A stretch of DNA of 64,000 nucleotides from BPGX01 sp037447455. Lineage in GTDB: Bacteria; Bacteroidota; Bacteroidia; B-17B0; Aurantibacillaceae. The first letter of the stretch is position 1, and each line of letters opens with the position of its first letter. The notes below the pieces were generated by a model that worked only from the letters and a program-made list of their open reading frames with translations, was not told where the DNA came from and did no database searches. Positions 45,934-54,559 of the stretch are shown piece by piece. The translations under genes were made by a program, and so were the position numbers. The stretch lies in contig JBBIGQ010000003.1 in assembly GCA_037447455.1 (NCBI GenBank), positions 150,142 to 214,141 of the forward strand. Reading direction: 5' to 3'.

Positions 45934-46362
45934 TTATTCTACTCTGTACCAATATTGTGTGCGGCCAATCAATGAAAAACCAATATATCCTCTCACTTTT
46001 AGTAGGTTGTGGGATAAAAGTTTTAAGTAACAATTGTATTTTTTACCATTATTAGGATCTAAAATAGTTCCATTGACCCATTCCTCTCCTTTTAGTGTTA
46101 AGCCATCAATGATTACCATTCCAGTAATGGGCTTGTTTTTATTTTCTCCTTCACAGGCACTACACACTTTATTTTCTTGACCAGGAGTAAGTATTTTGAA
46201 TACTTTTCCATAAAGTTTATTATCTTTGATATAAATTTCAACAATGGATTTTTCTTTTCCTGTTTCATCATCAATGGTTTTCCATTTTCCTGTAATGGAA
46301 GTTTGGGCGTTTACAAAAACAGATAAAAAATAAACTCCAACAAGTATTACACTTGTTTTCAT
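45934..46362 (-). CDS. DUF2147 family secreted protein
   Basis: The 142-aa precursor has a signal peptide (to about 20, ..VFVNAQTS). The mature part matches DUF2147: GKWKTIDDETGKEKSIVEIY, LYGKVFKI, a CSACEG pair, and LKVRGYIGFSLIGRTQYWYRV. The fold is a lipocalin-like barrel of unknown function. It lies 16 bp downstream of the SPOR-type protein gene and upstream of lon. Confidence 0.88.
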   Translation of the reverse strand: MKTSVILVGVYFLSVFVNAQTSITGKWKTIDDETGKEKSIVEIYIKDNKLYGKVFKILTPGQENKVCSACEGENKNKPITGMVIIDGLTLKGEEWVNGTILDPNNGKKYNCYLKLLSHNLLKVRGYIGFSLIGRTQYWYRVE

Positions 46363-46378
46363 AAACCGATTTATGTTT

Positions 46379-47725
46379 TTATGGATACCACTTTTGATTG
46401 GTGATCATTAATGCCTCCTGAACGGTAATTCTCACTTGATTTTTATGAGCAATGACAAAAGCATCCTGAATACCTTTTAATTTGACTTCTTCTCTGTAAT
46501 CTCTTGCTTGTTTGTATTCCTGGAAGGAACCGGAGTAGAATTTTCTATAACTTTCGTGAGTTTCTATTTTCACATCTTGTAAGGTATATTTATTGATAAA
46601 ATAATTTTTACCTATTTTAGATTTTAAGAATGCGCCTAATTGTACTGAAAACCAAACTATTGTTTGCTTGGCTTGTATGCTGTTTTCGGCTATATTGGAT
46701 GCTGCTGGTTCGGATGTAGTAGTGGTAGGAGATGTTGCTGATATTGGAGCAGAAGGTTGAAGAAGGTCTGGTGATAAGTTTTTAGTTATGACCTGATTGT
46801 TTTCGGTGTAGGAAAAATCGCCGTTGAGTGTAATGGGTGAGGTGATATTACCGGCCAGTTTGTAGGAGATTTGTAAATTATTTTTTTCAGGTAAAGAGGA
46901 CCAGACAAATTTGATAGTATTTCCATCTATAAAGAAAGAGCTTCCGTCTTTTTCTTCAACAGTTGCTTTTAAACCTGCAGGCAATACATCATTATAGCGC
47001 GCAAATCCTTTCACGTTCCCTTTTTGAATGTTTATTTTAATGAGCCATGCGTTGGCGGCTATATTTTCAATTGTTCTGCTGATTTGGATTGGTGTTGTTT
47101 CTGTTGAAGACGTATTAGTAGTTGCTTCCTTGGATACGGTTTCAGTATTTACGGATACCTGAACATTGGTAGAAGAATTTATACTGACCGTATTCGTATT
47201 ATTAACTTCAGTAGTGGGTGTGGTAATACTGGTTGTTTCTGTATGAGTTGGTGGGGGAGAATTTTGTGCAAGTGTTTCGGCGGGTTTATCACTAATTTGA
47301 ATAGTTTTAGTGGGAACGTCCACGACTTGTTTAGCGTTATTAAGAATATAACTGAATTTACCTGAAATGGTGGAACTACCAGATGTGCCTGCATTTGCTG
47401 TTACTTTAAATTTCACTTTAAATTCTGATTGCATCGGCAATGCAGTCCATATCCATTTAGCGGTATTTCCGGAAAAACTGAAAGCAGCTCCTTTACTATC
47501 TTCTTCTGCAACGCTTAGTCCTTGCCCTATGTCAATTTGTAATTTTGCAAAACCGCCTGTATTCCCTTTATTGATAATGACTTCTGCTACGATTGTTTCA
47601 CCGGGTTTAATCGTTTCTGGAATATTTAAACGAGCGGTTACGCCATCATCAAACAGCAGATACCATAAATAATAAACAAACGATAGTAATGTAAAACTTA
47701 TACTGGAAAATGTTTTGAAGATCAT
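46379..47725 (-). CDS. Membrane-anchored protein with duplicated beta domain and SPOR-like C-terminus
   Basis: No named family covers the whole protein. The 448-aa product has an N-terminal membrane segment (about 8-26). Two homologous beta domains follow (about 30-145 and 225-325), each with the order NKGN/QKGN..GFA, LP/G-L, EE-DG, GNT-KW/FVWSSLP and a FSY strand. They are separated by a Thr/Ser/Pro/Val-rich linker (about 150-215). A SPOR-like domain closes it (about 355-440, FSVQLGAFLKSKIG, KLKGIQDAFVIAHKNQVRI). It looks anchored in the periplasm, with a C-terminus that could bind denuded peptidoglycan. Confidence 0.7.
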   Translation of the reverse strand: MIFKTFSSISFTLLSFVYYLWYLLFDDGVTARLNIPETIKPGETIVAEVIINKGNTGGFAKLQIDIGQGLSVAEEDSKGAAFSFSGNTAKWIWTALPMQSEFKVKFKVTANAGTSGSSTISGKFSYILNNAKQVVDVPTKTIQISDKPAETLAQNSPPPTHTETTSITTPTTEVNNTNTVSINSSTNVQVSVNTETVSKEATTNTSSTETTPIQISRTIENIAANAWLIKINIQKGNVKGFARYNDVLPAGLKATVEEKDGSSFFIDGNTIKFVWSSLPEKNNLQISYKLAGNITSPITLNGDFSYTENNQVITKNLSPDLLQPSAPISATSPTTTTSEPAASNIAENSIQAKQTIVWFSVQLGAFLKSKIGKNYFINKYTLQDVKIETHESYRKFYSGSFQEYKQARDYREEVKLKGIQDAFVIAHKNQVRITVQEALMITNQKWYP

Positions 47726-47728
47726 TCA

Positions 47729-47736
47729 CAAAATTA
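47729..47736 (-). promoter_or_regulatory. Bacteroidota -7 promoter element, apparently leaderless
   Basis: The minus strand reads TAATTTTG and ends 3 bp before the ATG at 47725. The predicted +1 would fall at the start codon, so either the transcript is leaderless or the match is fortuitous. Confidence 0.4.
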
Positions 47737-47851
47737 TCTGGGCAATAATACAGCGGATTACTTAAATTGAAAAATTATTTGAAATTAAATTTTGAACAAT
47801 GAAATGTGGATTAATTTGTAAATATCTCTCCTCAAACTTTTCACTCAATAT

Positions 47852-48862
47852 CTAAAAGCTTGGAACACCATTCACAGTTGTATATTTCATAGTATACTTA
47901 ATACCAGGATTAATATACTTATAGGCACTATGGCTCATCAAAGCTGCTTCGTGAAAACCGCACAAAATAAGTTTTAATTTATTAGGATAGGTATTAATAT
48001 CTCCGATTGCATAAACGCCCGGAATGTTGGTGGAATAATCTTCGACCTTTACTTTGATGGCGTTTTTTTCAATTTCTAATCCCCAGTTTTCAATAGGACC
48101 TAATTTAGGCGATAAACCAAAAAGAGGTAAAAAATAATCGGTTTCAATTTCGGTTTTTTCATTTGTTTTCAGATTTGTTACGACTATTTTTTCCAATTTT
48201 CCATTGCCGTGTAATTCTGTAACCTGTGCATTCAACATCATATTGATTCTGCCTTCTTTTACTCGTTTACAAACTTTGGCTACGCTATCCGGCGCTCCCC
48301 TGAAATTTTCGCTGCGATGTATTAGTGTTGGTTCTTTTACGATATCTGATAAATAAATTGTCCAGTCCAATGCACTATCGCCACCACCGGCGATAACTAC
48401 TCTTTTATCTTTGTAAATTTCAGGTTTAGGGATAATGTATTCCACACCTTTTCCGTTTTCAAAATCAGTAATGTTTGGAATTTCTGGTTTTCTGGGTTCA
48501 AAAACGCCCAATCCTCCTGCTATCACCACTACTTTACTACGAATTTGAGTGCCCATGTTTGTTTCTAAAATAAAATCTCTTTCGTCTACTTTAGTTAATT
48601 TTTCTACTCTTTCTCCAAGTGTAAAAGTGGGTTTGAAGGGTTCTATTTGTTTCATTAAATTGTCAATCAGTTCTTGCGCCATTACAATTGGATAGCCTGG
48701 TATATCGTAAATGGGTTTTTTGGGATATATTTCGGACAATTGTCCACCGGGCCGTGGCAAATAATCTATTAAATGACAGCGCATTTTTAATAATCCACAT
48801 TCAAATACAGCAAATAATCCCACAGGTCCAGCTCCAATAATAGCTACATCTGTTGTTATCAT
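47852..48862 (-). CDS. Ferredoxin-NADP reductase (thioredoxin-reductase-like type)
   Basis: A 336-aa flavoprotein with the FAD motif AIIGAGPVGLFAV, LPRPGGQLSEIYPKKPIYDIPG, the NADPH motif VIAGGGDSALDW and the C-terminal GVYAIGDINTYPNKLKLILC. It lacks the CxxC of thioredoxin reductase, which places it with the YumC-type ferredoxin/flavodoxin reductases. It could supply electrons to ferredoxin-dependent enzymes. Own promoter at 48879-48886. Confidence 0.92.
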   Translation of the reverse strand: MITTDVAIIGAGPVGLFAVFECGLLKMRCHLIDYLPRPGGQLSEIYPKKPIYDIPGYPIVMAQELIDNLMKQIEPFKPTFTLGERVEKLTKVDERDFILETNMGTQIRSKVVVIAGGLGVFEPRKPEIPNITDFENGKGVEYIIPKPEIYKDKRVVIAGGGDSALDWTIYLSDIVKEPTLIHRSENFRGAPDSVAKVCKRVKEGRINMMLNAQVTELHGNGKLEKIVVTNLKTNEKTEIETDYFLPLFGLSPKLGPIENWGLEIEKNAIKVKVEDYSTNIPGVYAIGDINTYPNKLKLILCGFHEAALMSHSAYKYINPGIKYTMKYTTVNGVPSF

Positions 48863-48878
48863 TCTTAAATTTTAGCGG

Positions 48879-48886
48879 CAAAGATA
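48879..48886 (-). promoter_or_regulatory. Bacteroidota -7 promoter element for the ferredoxin reductase
   Basis: The minus strand reads TATCTTTG; predicted start about 48872, leader about 10 nt. Confidence 0.55.
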
Positions 48887-49009
48887 GTGAAGCAATTGTG
48901 ATAAATAACAAAATAATTTTTGTTTTTAGGAATATACGAATGTGTTTTTAATAAGAAAAAAGAAGAACATACGTATCTATTTTTTTATTCTCTTGAATTT
49001 ATATGAACC

Positions 49010-49984
49010 TCATTGGAGCATATTATCTATGCTTTGTGCCCAGCCCCTTTTAATCCAGTGATGGTACAGATATTGTTGCTCTAATTGATGAGGGGTATGG
49101 GTTAAATAGAGTGTTTGCGTTTGCTCCTGAATAGTGTGCCAATCCATCAGTGTTGAATAACCAGCCCGTGATACAATATTTTTTGAGCGACACATCAGTT
49201 CGTTCGTTTCCTGAAAATTCTTCCAGGCCAAGAAGAACGTGTTATTTTTATATCCTCCAATAATTTTAATGCGAAGATGTTTGTTTTTATTATGCAATTG
49301 AGCAGCATGGGATTCAAATGTTTTTTCAAAATAATTACGCTCTGCTTTTGTGCCGCTGATGATAAACAAATAATCAATATCTTTTTGAAGATGTTTTTTT
49401 TGCATCAGTGAGCAGGGGTGAATGTAGTAAAAAGGGATGTTAGGTTTTATTTTTTCCGGATGCGATAATTTTCCGGCTAATGCCAAAGTGGTATCTTCAT
49501 AATCCGGAACCCATAGTTCGTGAAAGGGTTTATAGAGTGTCTGATGAATGAGATTGGCTGCTGAAAGCCATTGAGGCGTTGGTAAATTTATTTGATGTGT
49601 AATAAAAATACTTTTGATATCTGGGTGATGAAAGCCATATCTGTTGTCAGAAATGATTAAATCGGACCGAAGTTTTTTTTTGATAAATCTATTTAATATT
49701 TTTTTTTCTTTTAAGATGGCTGTAAAAAATGGGATAAAGTTAAGAAACGTGCGGATATTGGAAGTGGGATAAAAATTGACGCCATAAGAATTAATATGGA
49801 ATTGTTTTAATTTTGGAAAAAGGGTAGAGTAAAACGGCACTTGCTGTGGAGTTGTGAATAGAATTATTTCATTGTTTTTTGAAAGTTGCTGGACTATTGC
49901 GGCTGTCCGGCTCAGATGCCCCATTCCCCAATCCAATGCCGCCACAAAAATGATTTTATTCTGAATACTATTTAGCAGTAACAC
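49010..49984 (-). CDS. Glycosyltransferase-like protein (GT-B, MurG-related fold)
   Basis: The 324-aa protein starts with GTG at 49984, overlapping the upstream stop by 17 bp. Its N-terminus carries IIFVAALDWGMGHLSRTAAI, the glycine-rich first strand and helix of GT-B glycosyltransferases. The C-terminal half has YLFIISGTKAERNYF and the donor-site-like SKNIVSRAGYSTLMDW and HTPHQLEQQYL. Relatives resemble MurG and UDP-sugar transferases, but no subfamily, donor or acceptor can be named. It is cotranscribed with a phosphatase-like gene and deoC. Confidence 0.75.
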   Translation of the reverse strand: MLLLNSIQNKIIFVAALDWGMGHLSRTAAIVQQLSKNNEIILFTTPQQVPFYSTLFPKLKQFHINSYGVNFYPTSNIRTFLNFIPFFTAILKEKKILNRFIKKKLRSDLIISDNRYGFHHPDIKSIFITHQINLPTPQWLSAANLIHQTLYKPFHELWVPDYEDTTLALAGKLSHPEKIKPNIPFYYIHPCSLMQKKHLQKDIDYLFIISGTKAERNYFEKTFESHAAQLHNKNKHLRIKIIGGYKNNTFFLAWKNFQETNELMCRSKNIVSRAGYSTLMDWHTIQEQTQTLYLTHTPHQLEQQYLYHHWIKRGWAQSIDNMLQ

Positions 49985-50546
49985 CGTATTTGATATTTGA
50001 AAAAATCCATTGCATCTCTTCTTGAATTTGCTGAGCCACTCTTATGTATTCTGGTATAGGGTTGTCCGAATTGTCGGCGGTTTTCGGATCATCGTAGGGC
50101 AATAAAATTTTCTTTTCTGCTCTGGGTACATACGGACAATTTGTTTCTGTTTCTGAACAAACCATTATTGCTGCAAACGATGCTAACTGAGCGCTTACTG
50201 TTTCAAAGTTCTTGCTGTACAATAAAACAGAAGTTTGATTTTTAGTTAAGATGCATTCAAAAATTGGATTATCACTGTTTGTTTTTTGATGAATAAGATA
50301 ACCTAGTGCTTGCAAAGTTTTTATGGTATTGGGATGAATCTGTGTAACTTCTACACCGCCTGAATAACAATGAATGGTATCTAAATGGTATAATGAAGCA
50401 AAGTGCTGTGCTATGACTTGTGCTAAATGACTTCTCCGACTATTTTGCACACAAATAAAAATCAGATTAACGTCTTGTTGTTTGTTGATTTTGTTCTGGA
50501 TATAATCCTTTATTGAATGTAATTTTTCTAATCTTTCAGGGGACAT
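49968..50546 (-). CDS. Low-molecular-weight phosphatase / ArsC-like protein
   Basis: The 192-aa protein has the LMW-PTP/arsenate reductase P-loop CVQNSRRSHLAQ (C-x5-R-S) after about 30 leader residues. Later MVCSETETNCPYVP supplies candidate resolving cysteines and LPYDDPKTADNS the general-acid Asp loop. It could be a protein-tyrosine phosphatase or a thioredoxin-coupled arsenate reductase; the sequence alone does not decide. Start 50546 (MSPERLEKL) avoids overlap with deoC. No ars genes are adjacent. Confidence 0.8.
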   Translation of the reverse strand: MSPERLEKLHSIKDYIQNKINKQQDVNLIFICVQNSRRSHLAQVIAQHFASLYHLDTIHCYSGGVEVTQIHPNTIKTLQALGYLIHQKTNSDNPIFECILTKNQTSVLLYSKNFETVSAQLASFAAIMVCSETETNCPYVPRAEKKILLPYDDPKTADNSDNPIPEYIRVAQQIQEEMQWIFSNIKYGVTAK

Positions 50547-50553
50547 ATCATTT

Positions 50554-51477
50554 TCAATCCTTTGAAAAATAATCTGCACTTTGATAAACGCCGGTAAGTT
50601 CTTTTTTAATTTGCATCAGCACATCGTTGGCCAAACTGCTGGCACCATAGCGAAACCATTGATTGGTGAGCCATTCCTCACCCAATACTTCTTTCACCAT
50701 AACAAGATACTGTAAGGCAGTTTTAGAGTTTGAAATTCCACCGGCGGGTTTCATTCCAACCATAATATCTGTTCTGTCATAATAATCCCGGATTGCCTGA
50801 AGCATAACGTAAGTAACCGGAAGAGTAGCAGCAGGTTGCACTTTACCGGTAGAAGTTTTAATGAAATCCGCCCCTGCTAGTATAGCAATTTCGGATGCTC
50901 TGCGTACATTATCTAAAGTAGAGAGTTCTCCGGTTTCTAAAATAACTTTCAATCGTGCGTGATAGTTGGCTACCAATTCTTTAACAGCCACAATTTCTTC
51001 ATAAACGTATTGAAAATTACCTTTCAGAAATTCACCACGGTTGATGACCATGTCTACTTCATCTGCGCCATTTTCCAGGGCAAACTTTGTATCTTCCAGT
51101 TTCACATTTAATGGTGCTTGACCGGCAGGAAAAGCAGTGGAAACAGATGCCACTTTTACGGGGCTATTCTTTAAATATTTTTTGGCTGTAGCTACAAATG
51201 TGGGATATACACAAACGGCCGCCACCGTTGGCAAATCCAGGATATCATCGGCAAGGTGTTGGGCTTTGTAACATAATTGCTTTACTTTTCCTTCTGTGTC
51301 TTTGCCTTCGAGGGTAGTCAAATCAATCATATTTAAAATAAGCTTGAGCCCTTCTACTTTGCTTTGTTTTTTAATACTTCTGGCTGTTATACGCGCTAAC
51401 CGATCTTCCACGCCCACTTGATCTATTTTTAAATCATAAAGAAAATCCCAATCTTTATTGGAAGCAAATGTGTTCAT
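50554..51477 (-). CDS. deoC: Deoxyribose-phosphate aldolase
   Basis: The 307-aa TIM-barrel enzyme cleaves deoxyribose-5-P to glyceraldehyde-3-P and acetaldehyde. It has IDLTTLEGKDTEGKVKQLC, the AAVCVYPTFV segment, ENGADEVDMVINRGEFLKGN, the Schiff-base Lys in GADFIKTSTGK, and MKPAGGISN. It belongs to the longer (E. coli-like, about 260 aa) subgroup with an N-terminal extension. First gene of a run with the phosphatase-like and GT-like genes; promoter elements lie at 51497-51512. Confidence 0.95.
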   Translation of the reverse strand: MNTFASNKDWDFLYDLKIDQVGVEDRLARITARSIKKQSKVEGLKLILNMIDLTTLEGKDTEGKVKQLCYKAQHLADDILDLPTVAAVCVYPTFVATAKKYLKNSPVKVASVSTAFPAGQAPLNVKLEDTKFALENGADEVDMVINRGEFLKGNFQYVYEEIVAVKELVANYHARLKVILETGELSTLDNVRRASEIAILAGADFIKTSTGKVQPAATLPVTYVMLQAIRDYYDRTDIMVGMKPAGGISNSKTALQYLVMVKEVLGEEWLTNQWFRYGASSLANDVLMQIKKELTGVYQSADYFSKD

Positions 51478-51496
51478 GATTTTTATTAGTTTTACG

Positions 51497-51512
51497 CAAA
51501 ATTACAAAAATA
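51497..51512 (-). promoter_or_regulatory. Two abutting Bacteroidota -7 elements upstream of deoC
   Basis: The minus strand reads TATTTTTG (51512-51505) immediately followed by TAATTTTG (51504-51497), both exact TAnnTTTG. The more downstream one would give a start near 51490, about 12 nt before the ATG. Confidence 0.45.
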
Positions 51513-51526
51513 AAAATTATTTGTTC

Positions 51527-52057
51527 ATGACTAAAAAAGTTATTTGGTTATTTGGTCTTTCTGGAGCAGGAAAAAGTACGATTGCAACAGAAATGAGTCG
51601 TTTATTGCAGCAGCAGAATGTATTGCATGTAAGATTAGATGGCGATGAAATTCGGAACACTCTTAATTCAGATTTAGGATTTTCAGAAGCGGATAGACGA
51701 GAGAATATTCGACGTGCAGCAGAAATGACTAAAATTTTGGTTCAGCAAAATATCTTATGTATTTGCTCATTTATCACACCAACGAAGGAACTTAGAGACA
51801 AAATACGCTCTGTGTTACAGGATAATGTGGTACTCATTTTGATTGACACGGCTATTGAAGAATGTGCAAGAAGAGATGTAAAAGGATTGTATAAAAAGGC
51901 CTTCAATAATGAGATTCCGAATTTTACAGGTATTTCAGCGAAGTTTGAATATCCGGATGAAGAGCAAGATGTTGTAAGAATCCCAACGCTTAATAAAACA
52001 GCGGAGGAATGTGCTAAGAGTATTTTAGAAAAGTGTATGTATACGAGTAATGAGTAA
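51527..52057 (+). CDS. cysC: Adenylyl-sulfate kinase
   Basis: APS kinase makes PAPS from APS and ATP. The 176-aa protein has the P-loop LFGLSGAGKST, LDGDEIRNTLNSDLGFSEADR followed by RENIRR, FITPTKELRD in place of the usual FISPY-type loop, and RDVKGLYKKAFNNEIPNFTG. The start at 51527 is used because the 23 residues before it are non-homologous. No sulfurylase or PAPS reductase gene is adjacent, so it may serve sulfation instead of assimilation. A peptidase gene follows 28 bp later. Confidence 0.93.
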   Translation: MTKKVIWLFGLSGAGKSTIATEMSRLLQQQNVLHVRLDGDEIRNTLNSDLGFSEADRRENIRRAAEMTKILVQQNILCICSFITPTKELRDKIRSVLQDNVVLILIDTAIEECARRDVKGLYKKAFNNEIPNFTGISAKFEYPDEEQDVVRIPTLNKTAEECAKSILEKCMYTSNE

Positions 52058-52085
52058 TGTGTAATGCTTAATAGAAACTGTATTC

Positions 52086-52940
52086 ATGAATCTGCTTCCT
52101 AAAAATAATTTTTTTCAACAAGTGCTCAAAAAAGGTTTTCGGCTTACTTTTTTTCATGATGATTTTAAACCTGTTTTTTCATTTCGGTTTACTATATTCT
52201 CTTTATTTCTTTGGCTTATCGGATATGCAACGGTGATAATACTAATTACAATGCTTATAATTTCTAAAACCAATTTAAAAGAATACATTCCCGGATATGG
52301 GACAGTGGAAGAGCGAAAACAAATGCTTCATTTGACATTAAAGATGGATTCTTTACAAACCATCTTGTATCAGAAAAATCTTTATTTAAATTCCATTCTT
52401 AAAGTGTTGAAAGAAGAGAGAGACAGTATTCCTGCTCTTTCTAATAAGCATCAACTCAACCAGAATGTGCTGCTCAAAGCCAATACTTATGAAAAAGTGG
52501 TAAGGCAAGAGATTGAACAAGAAATTATTCAGTATAGAACATTATCGGGAACAGGTGATCAAAGCATTCAAAACGTTCAATTTTTACCACCTGCCAAAGG
52601 CATAGTTATAAGTCAATATGATCCTAAGGCCTATCATTTTGGAATTGATGTGCTTGGAAAGGCAGATGAGCCAGTTCGGTGTGTTGACAAAGGCGTTGTA
52701 ATATATGCAGATTATTCTGTTCGTGATGGGAATTGTGTGAGCATATTGCATCCCTTTGGTTTTGTAAGTGTGTACAAGCATTTATCGGTTGTATTGAAAC
52801 GAACAGGTGATTATGTCAATGCGAATGATCTGATTGGAATGATGGGGAATACGGGTAGCGAAAGCACCGGTGTACATTTACATTTTGAATTATGGTATTA
52901 TCAAAAAGCCGTGGATCCTTTACACTATATTGTATTTTGA
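52086..52940 (+). CDS. M23-family (LytM) peptidase, membrane anchored
   Basis: The 284-aa protein has one membrane segment (about 37-60), a coiled-coil-like periplasmic part (about 75-150) and a C-terminal LytM domain. The zinc ligands are visible: YHFGIDVLG (H-x3-D) and HLHFELWYY (H-x-H). It is probably active on peptide cross-links in peptidoglycan and resembles the MepM/NlpD-type peptidases of Bacteroidota. Confidence 0.92.
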   Translation: MNLLPKNNFFQQVLKKGFRLTFFHDDFKPVFSFRFTIFSLFLWLIGYATVIILITMLIISKTNLKEYIPGYGTVEERKQMLHLTLKMDSLQTILYQKNLYLNSILKVLKEERDSIPALSNKHQLNQNVLLKANTYEKVVRQEIEQEIIQYRTLSGTGDQSIQNVQFLPPAKGIVISQYDPKAYHFGIDVLGKADEPVRCVDKGVVIYADYSVRDGNCVSILHPFGFVSVYKHLSVVLKRTGDYVNANDLIGMMGNTGSESTGVHLHFELWYYQKAVDPLHYIVF

Positions 52941-52975
52941 GTGCCCTTATTTTTTGCAATATAATTTCTGAGCGT

Positions 52976-54559
52976 TTACTTGGCTTGGAGGATGAATGTT
53001 AATACTTCTTCATCTACCTTACCAATATCCGAAACAAGCATGTCTTTTTTGAAAGGGATATAACCATCTGCTTCAATGCTAATGGTATATTCTCCTTCTT
53101 GCAGAGCCATTATAAATTCTCCGTTTGACTTAGTGGTAAAAGTGTATTCTTCATTGTTTTGTTTGTCGGTAGCAACGATCATAATTTGGTCTTTTATGAC
53201 CTGTGTTGTGTCTTTAGCATATAACTTCCCACGAAATATCCTGGCGGGTTGATCTTCGTCCATAAATTTAATTCTGTAAAGGTCTAAATCTCCTATTCCA
53301 GCAGGTCTACATGCACTTACGTAAGCAATTTTTTTGTTTTTAGTGAGGCATATGCCCATATCGTCATCAGTTGAATTAATAGGATAGTCCATATTTTCAG
53401 CTGGCGTAAAGCGGCCTGTTTCCGGATCGTAAATAGATTTGAATATATCATAACCGCCCATACTGTTGTGACCTTCGGAGGCAAAGTAAAAGGTAACACC
53501 ATCAGGAGCCAAATAGGGAAAATCTTCGTTGTATGGGGTGTTAATTTGTTCGGGTAGTTTTTGAGCGGATCCCCATTGGCCATTCGGTAATTTTTTTACC
53601 ACATAAATATCAGAAGTGGCTTCTAAATTATCTTTTCGGACAAAGAAAAAAATGGTGCTGTCTCTGTTGAAGCAGCCAGATAATTCTATTTTATCGGGGT
53701 CATTAATAACAGGAGATAATGGTTTTAATTTTCCAAATTGGTTTTTATCTTTAAGTTTAGAAGAAATATAAATATCACCAAATTTATCACCTCCTCTGTC
53801 TACATAAACTAGCGTTGTATTCCCTTCTGGGTTAAGAAATACGCACATTTCATCAAAACTTGTATTAATATCTCTGCCGACGCTCACAGGTTTTTCCCAT
53901 TTATTATTTTTGACATTGCTTATCCACACATCGCTGGGGCGATAGCCGTCTGCCTCTGTTCTGCCACCTCCGATGTTATTTTTTCTTCTGGAAGTAAATA
54001 CAAGAATAGTTTCACTTTCATCAACGAAAGGATAGTATTCCGGAAATTCGGTATTAATTTCTTTTCCAAGATTTTGAAATACTACATTAACAGGATATTG
54101 CATAAGTTGTTTGGCATTTCTGCACATTTCTATCTGACGATTCACATCTTCCAGATCTTTTTTCTTTAATTTAAATGTTTTATAGTTTTCATAAGCCGCA
54201 ATAGCATCGTCTAACTTATTTGTTAAATGATAGGCCCTACCAAGATAATACCATAATTTTGGATCTATGTCTTTTGTTTCTACTAATTTTTCTAATAGTT
54301 TTACGGATTCTTCTCTGTTTGTTCGTGTTTTGATATAACAGACAGCCAATTTTGCCATTACAAACTTGTTGTGAGTGGCCTTATTTAATACTTCTTTATA
54401 CAGTGGAATAGCAGATAGGTAATTGCCTGCATCAAAATAATCTTCAGCTTTCAAGAATTTTGGCATTAGTTTATTATCCAAATCCTGAGATTTTAATAGA
54501 GATGTACAGAATAAAATCCCAATAATGTTTACAATTGTAATTACTGCTTTTTGATTCAT
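52976..54559 (-). CDS. TPR-PD40-carboxypeptidase-regulatory-like secreted protein, copy 1
   Basis: The 527-aa precursor has a signal peptide (to about 24, ..LLKSQDL), TPR-like repeats (about 30-150), PD40 propeller units (about 170-420, with EFPYLAP-type strands such as YNEDFPYLAPDG and GHNSMGGYDIF), and a C-terminal beta-sandwich (about 435-525, GKLYAKDTTQV, GEYTISIEADGYIPF). It lacks the OmpA domain of PorE. It is a tandem paralogue of the next gene (INSTDDDMGICLT against INSTSDDRSICMT). It overlaps the upstream copy by 4 bp (ATGA). Function unknown. Confidence 0.8.
   Translation of the reverse strand: MNQKAVITIVNIIGILFCTSLLKSQDLDNKLMPKFLKAEDYFDAGNYLSAIPLYKEVLNKATHNKFVMAKLAVCYIKTRTNREESVKLLEKLVETKDIDPKLWYYLGRAYHLTNKLDDAIAAYENYKTFKLKKKDLEDVNRQIEMCRNAKQLMQYPVNVVFQNLGKEINTEFPEYYPFVDESETILVFTSRRKNNIGGGRTEADGYRPSDVWISNVKNNKWEKPVSVGRDINTSFDEMCVFLNPEGNTTLVYVDRGGDKFGDIYISSKLKDKNQFGKLKPLSPVINDPDKIELSGCFNRDSTIFFFVRKDNLEATSDIYVVKKLPNGQWGSAQKLPEQINTPYNEDFPYLAPDGVTFYFASEGHNSMGGYDIFKSIYDPETGRFTPAENMDYPINSTDDDMGICLTKNKKIAYVSACRPAGIGDLDLYRIKFMDEDQPARIFRGKLYAKDTTQVIKDQIMIVATDKQNNEEYTFTTKSNGEFIMALQEGEYTISIEADGYIPFKKDMLVSDIGKVDEEVLTFILQAK

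Noticed and set aside
47852..48862. Thioredoxin reductase
   Set aside because: The redox CxxC between the FAD and NADPH motifs is missing; it fits the YumC-type ferredoxin reductases.
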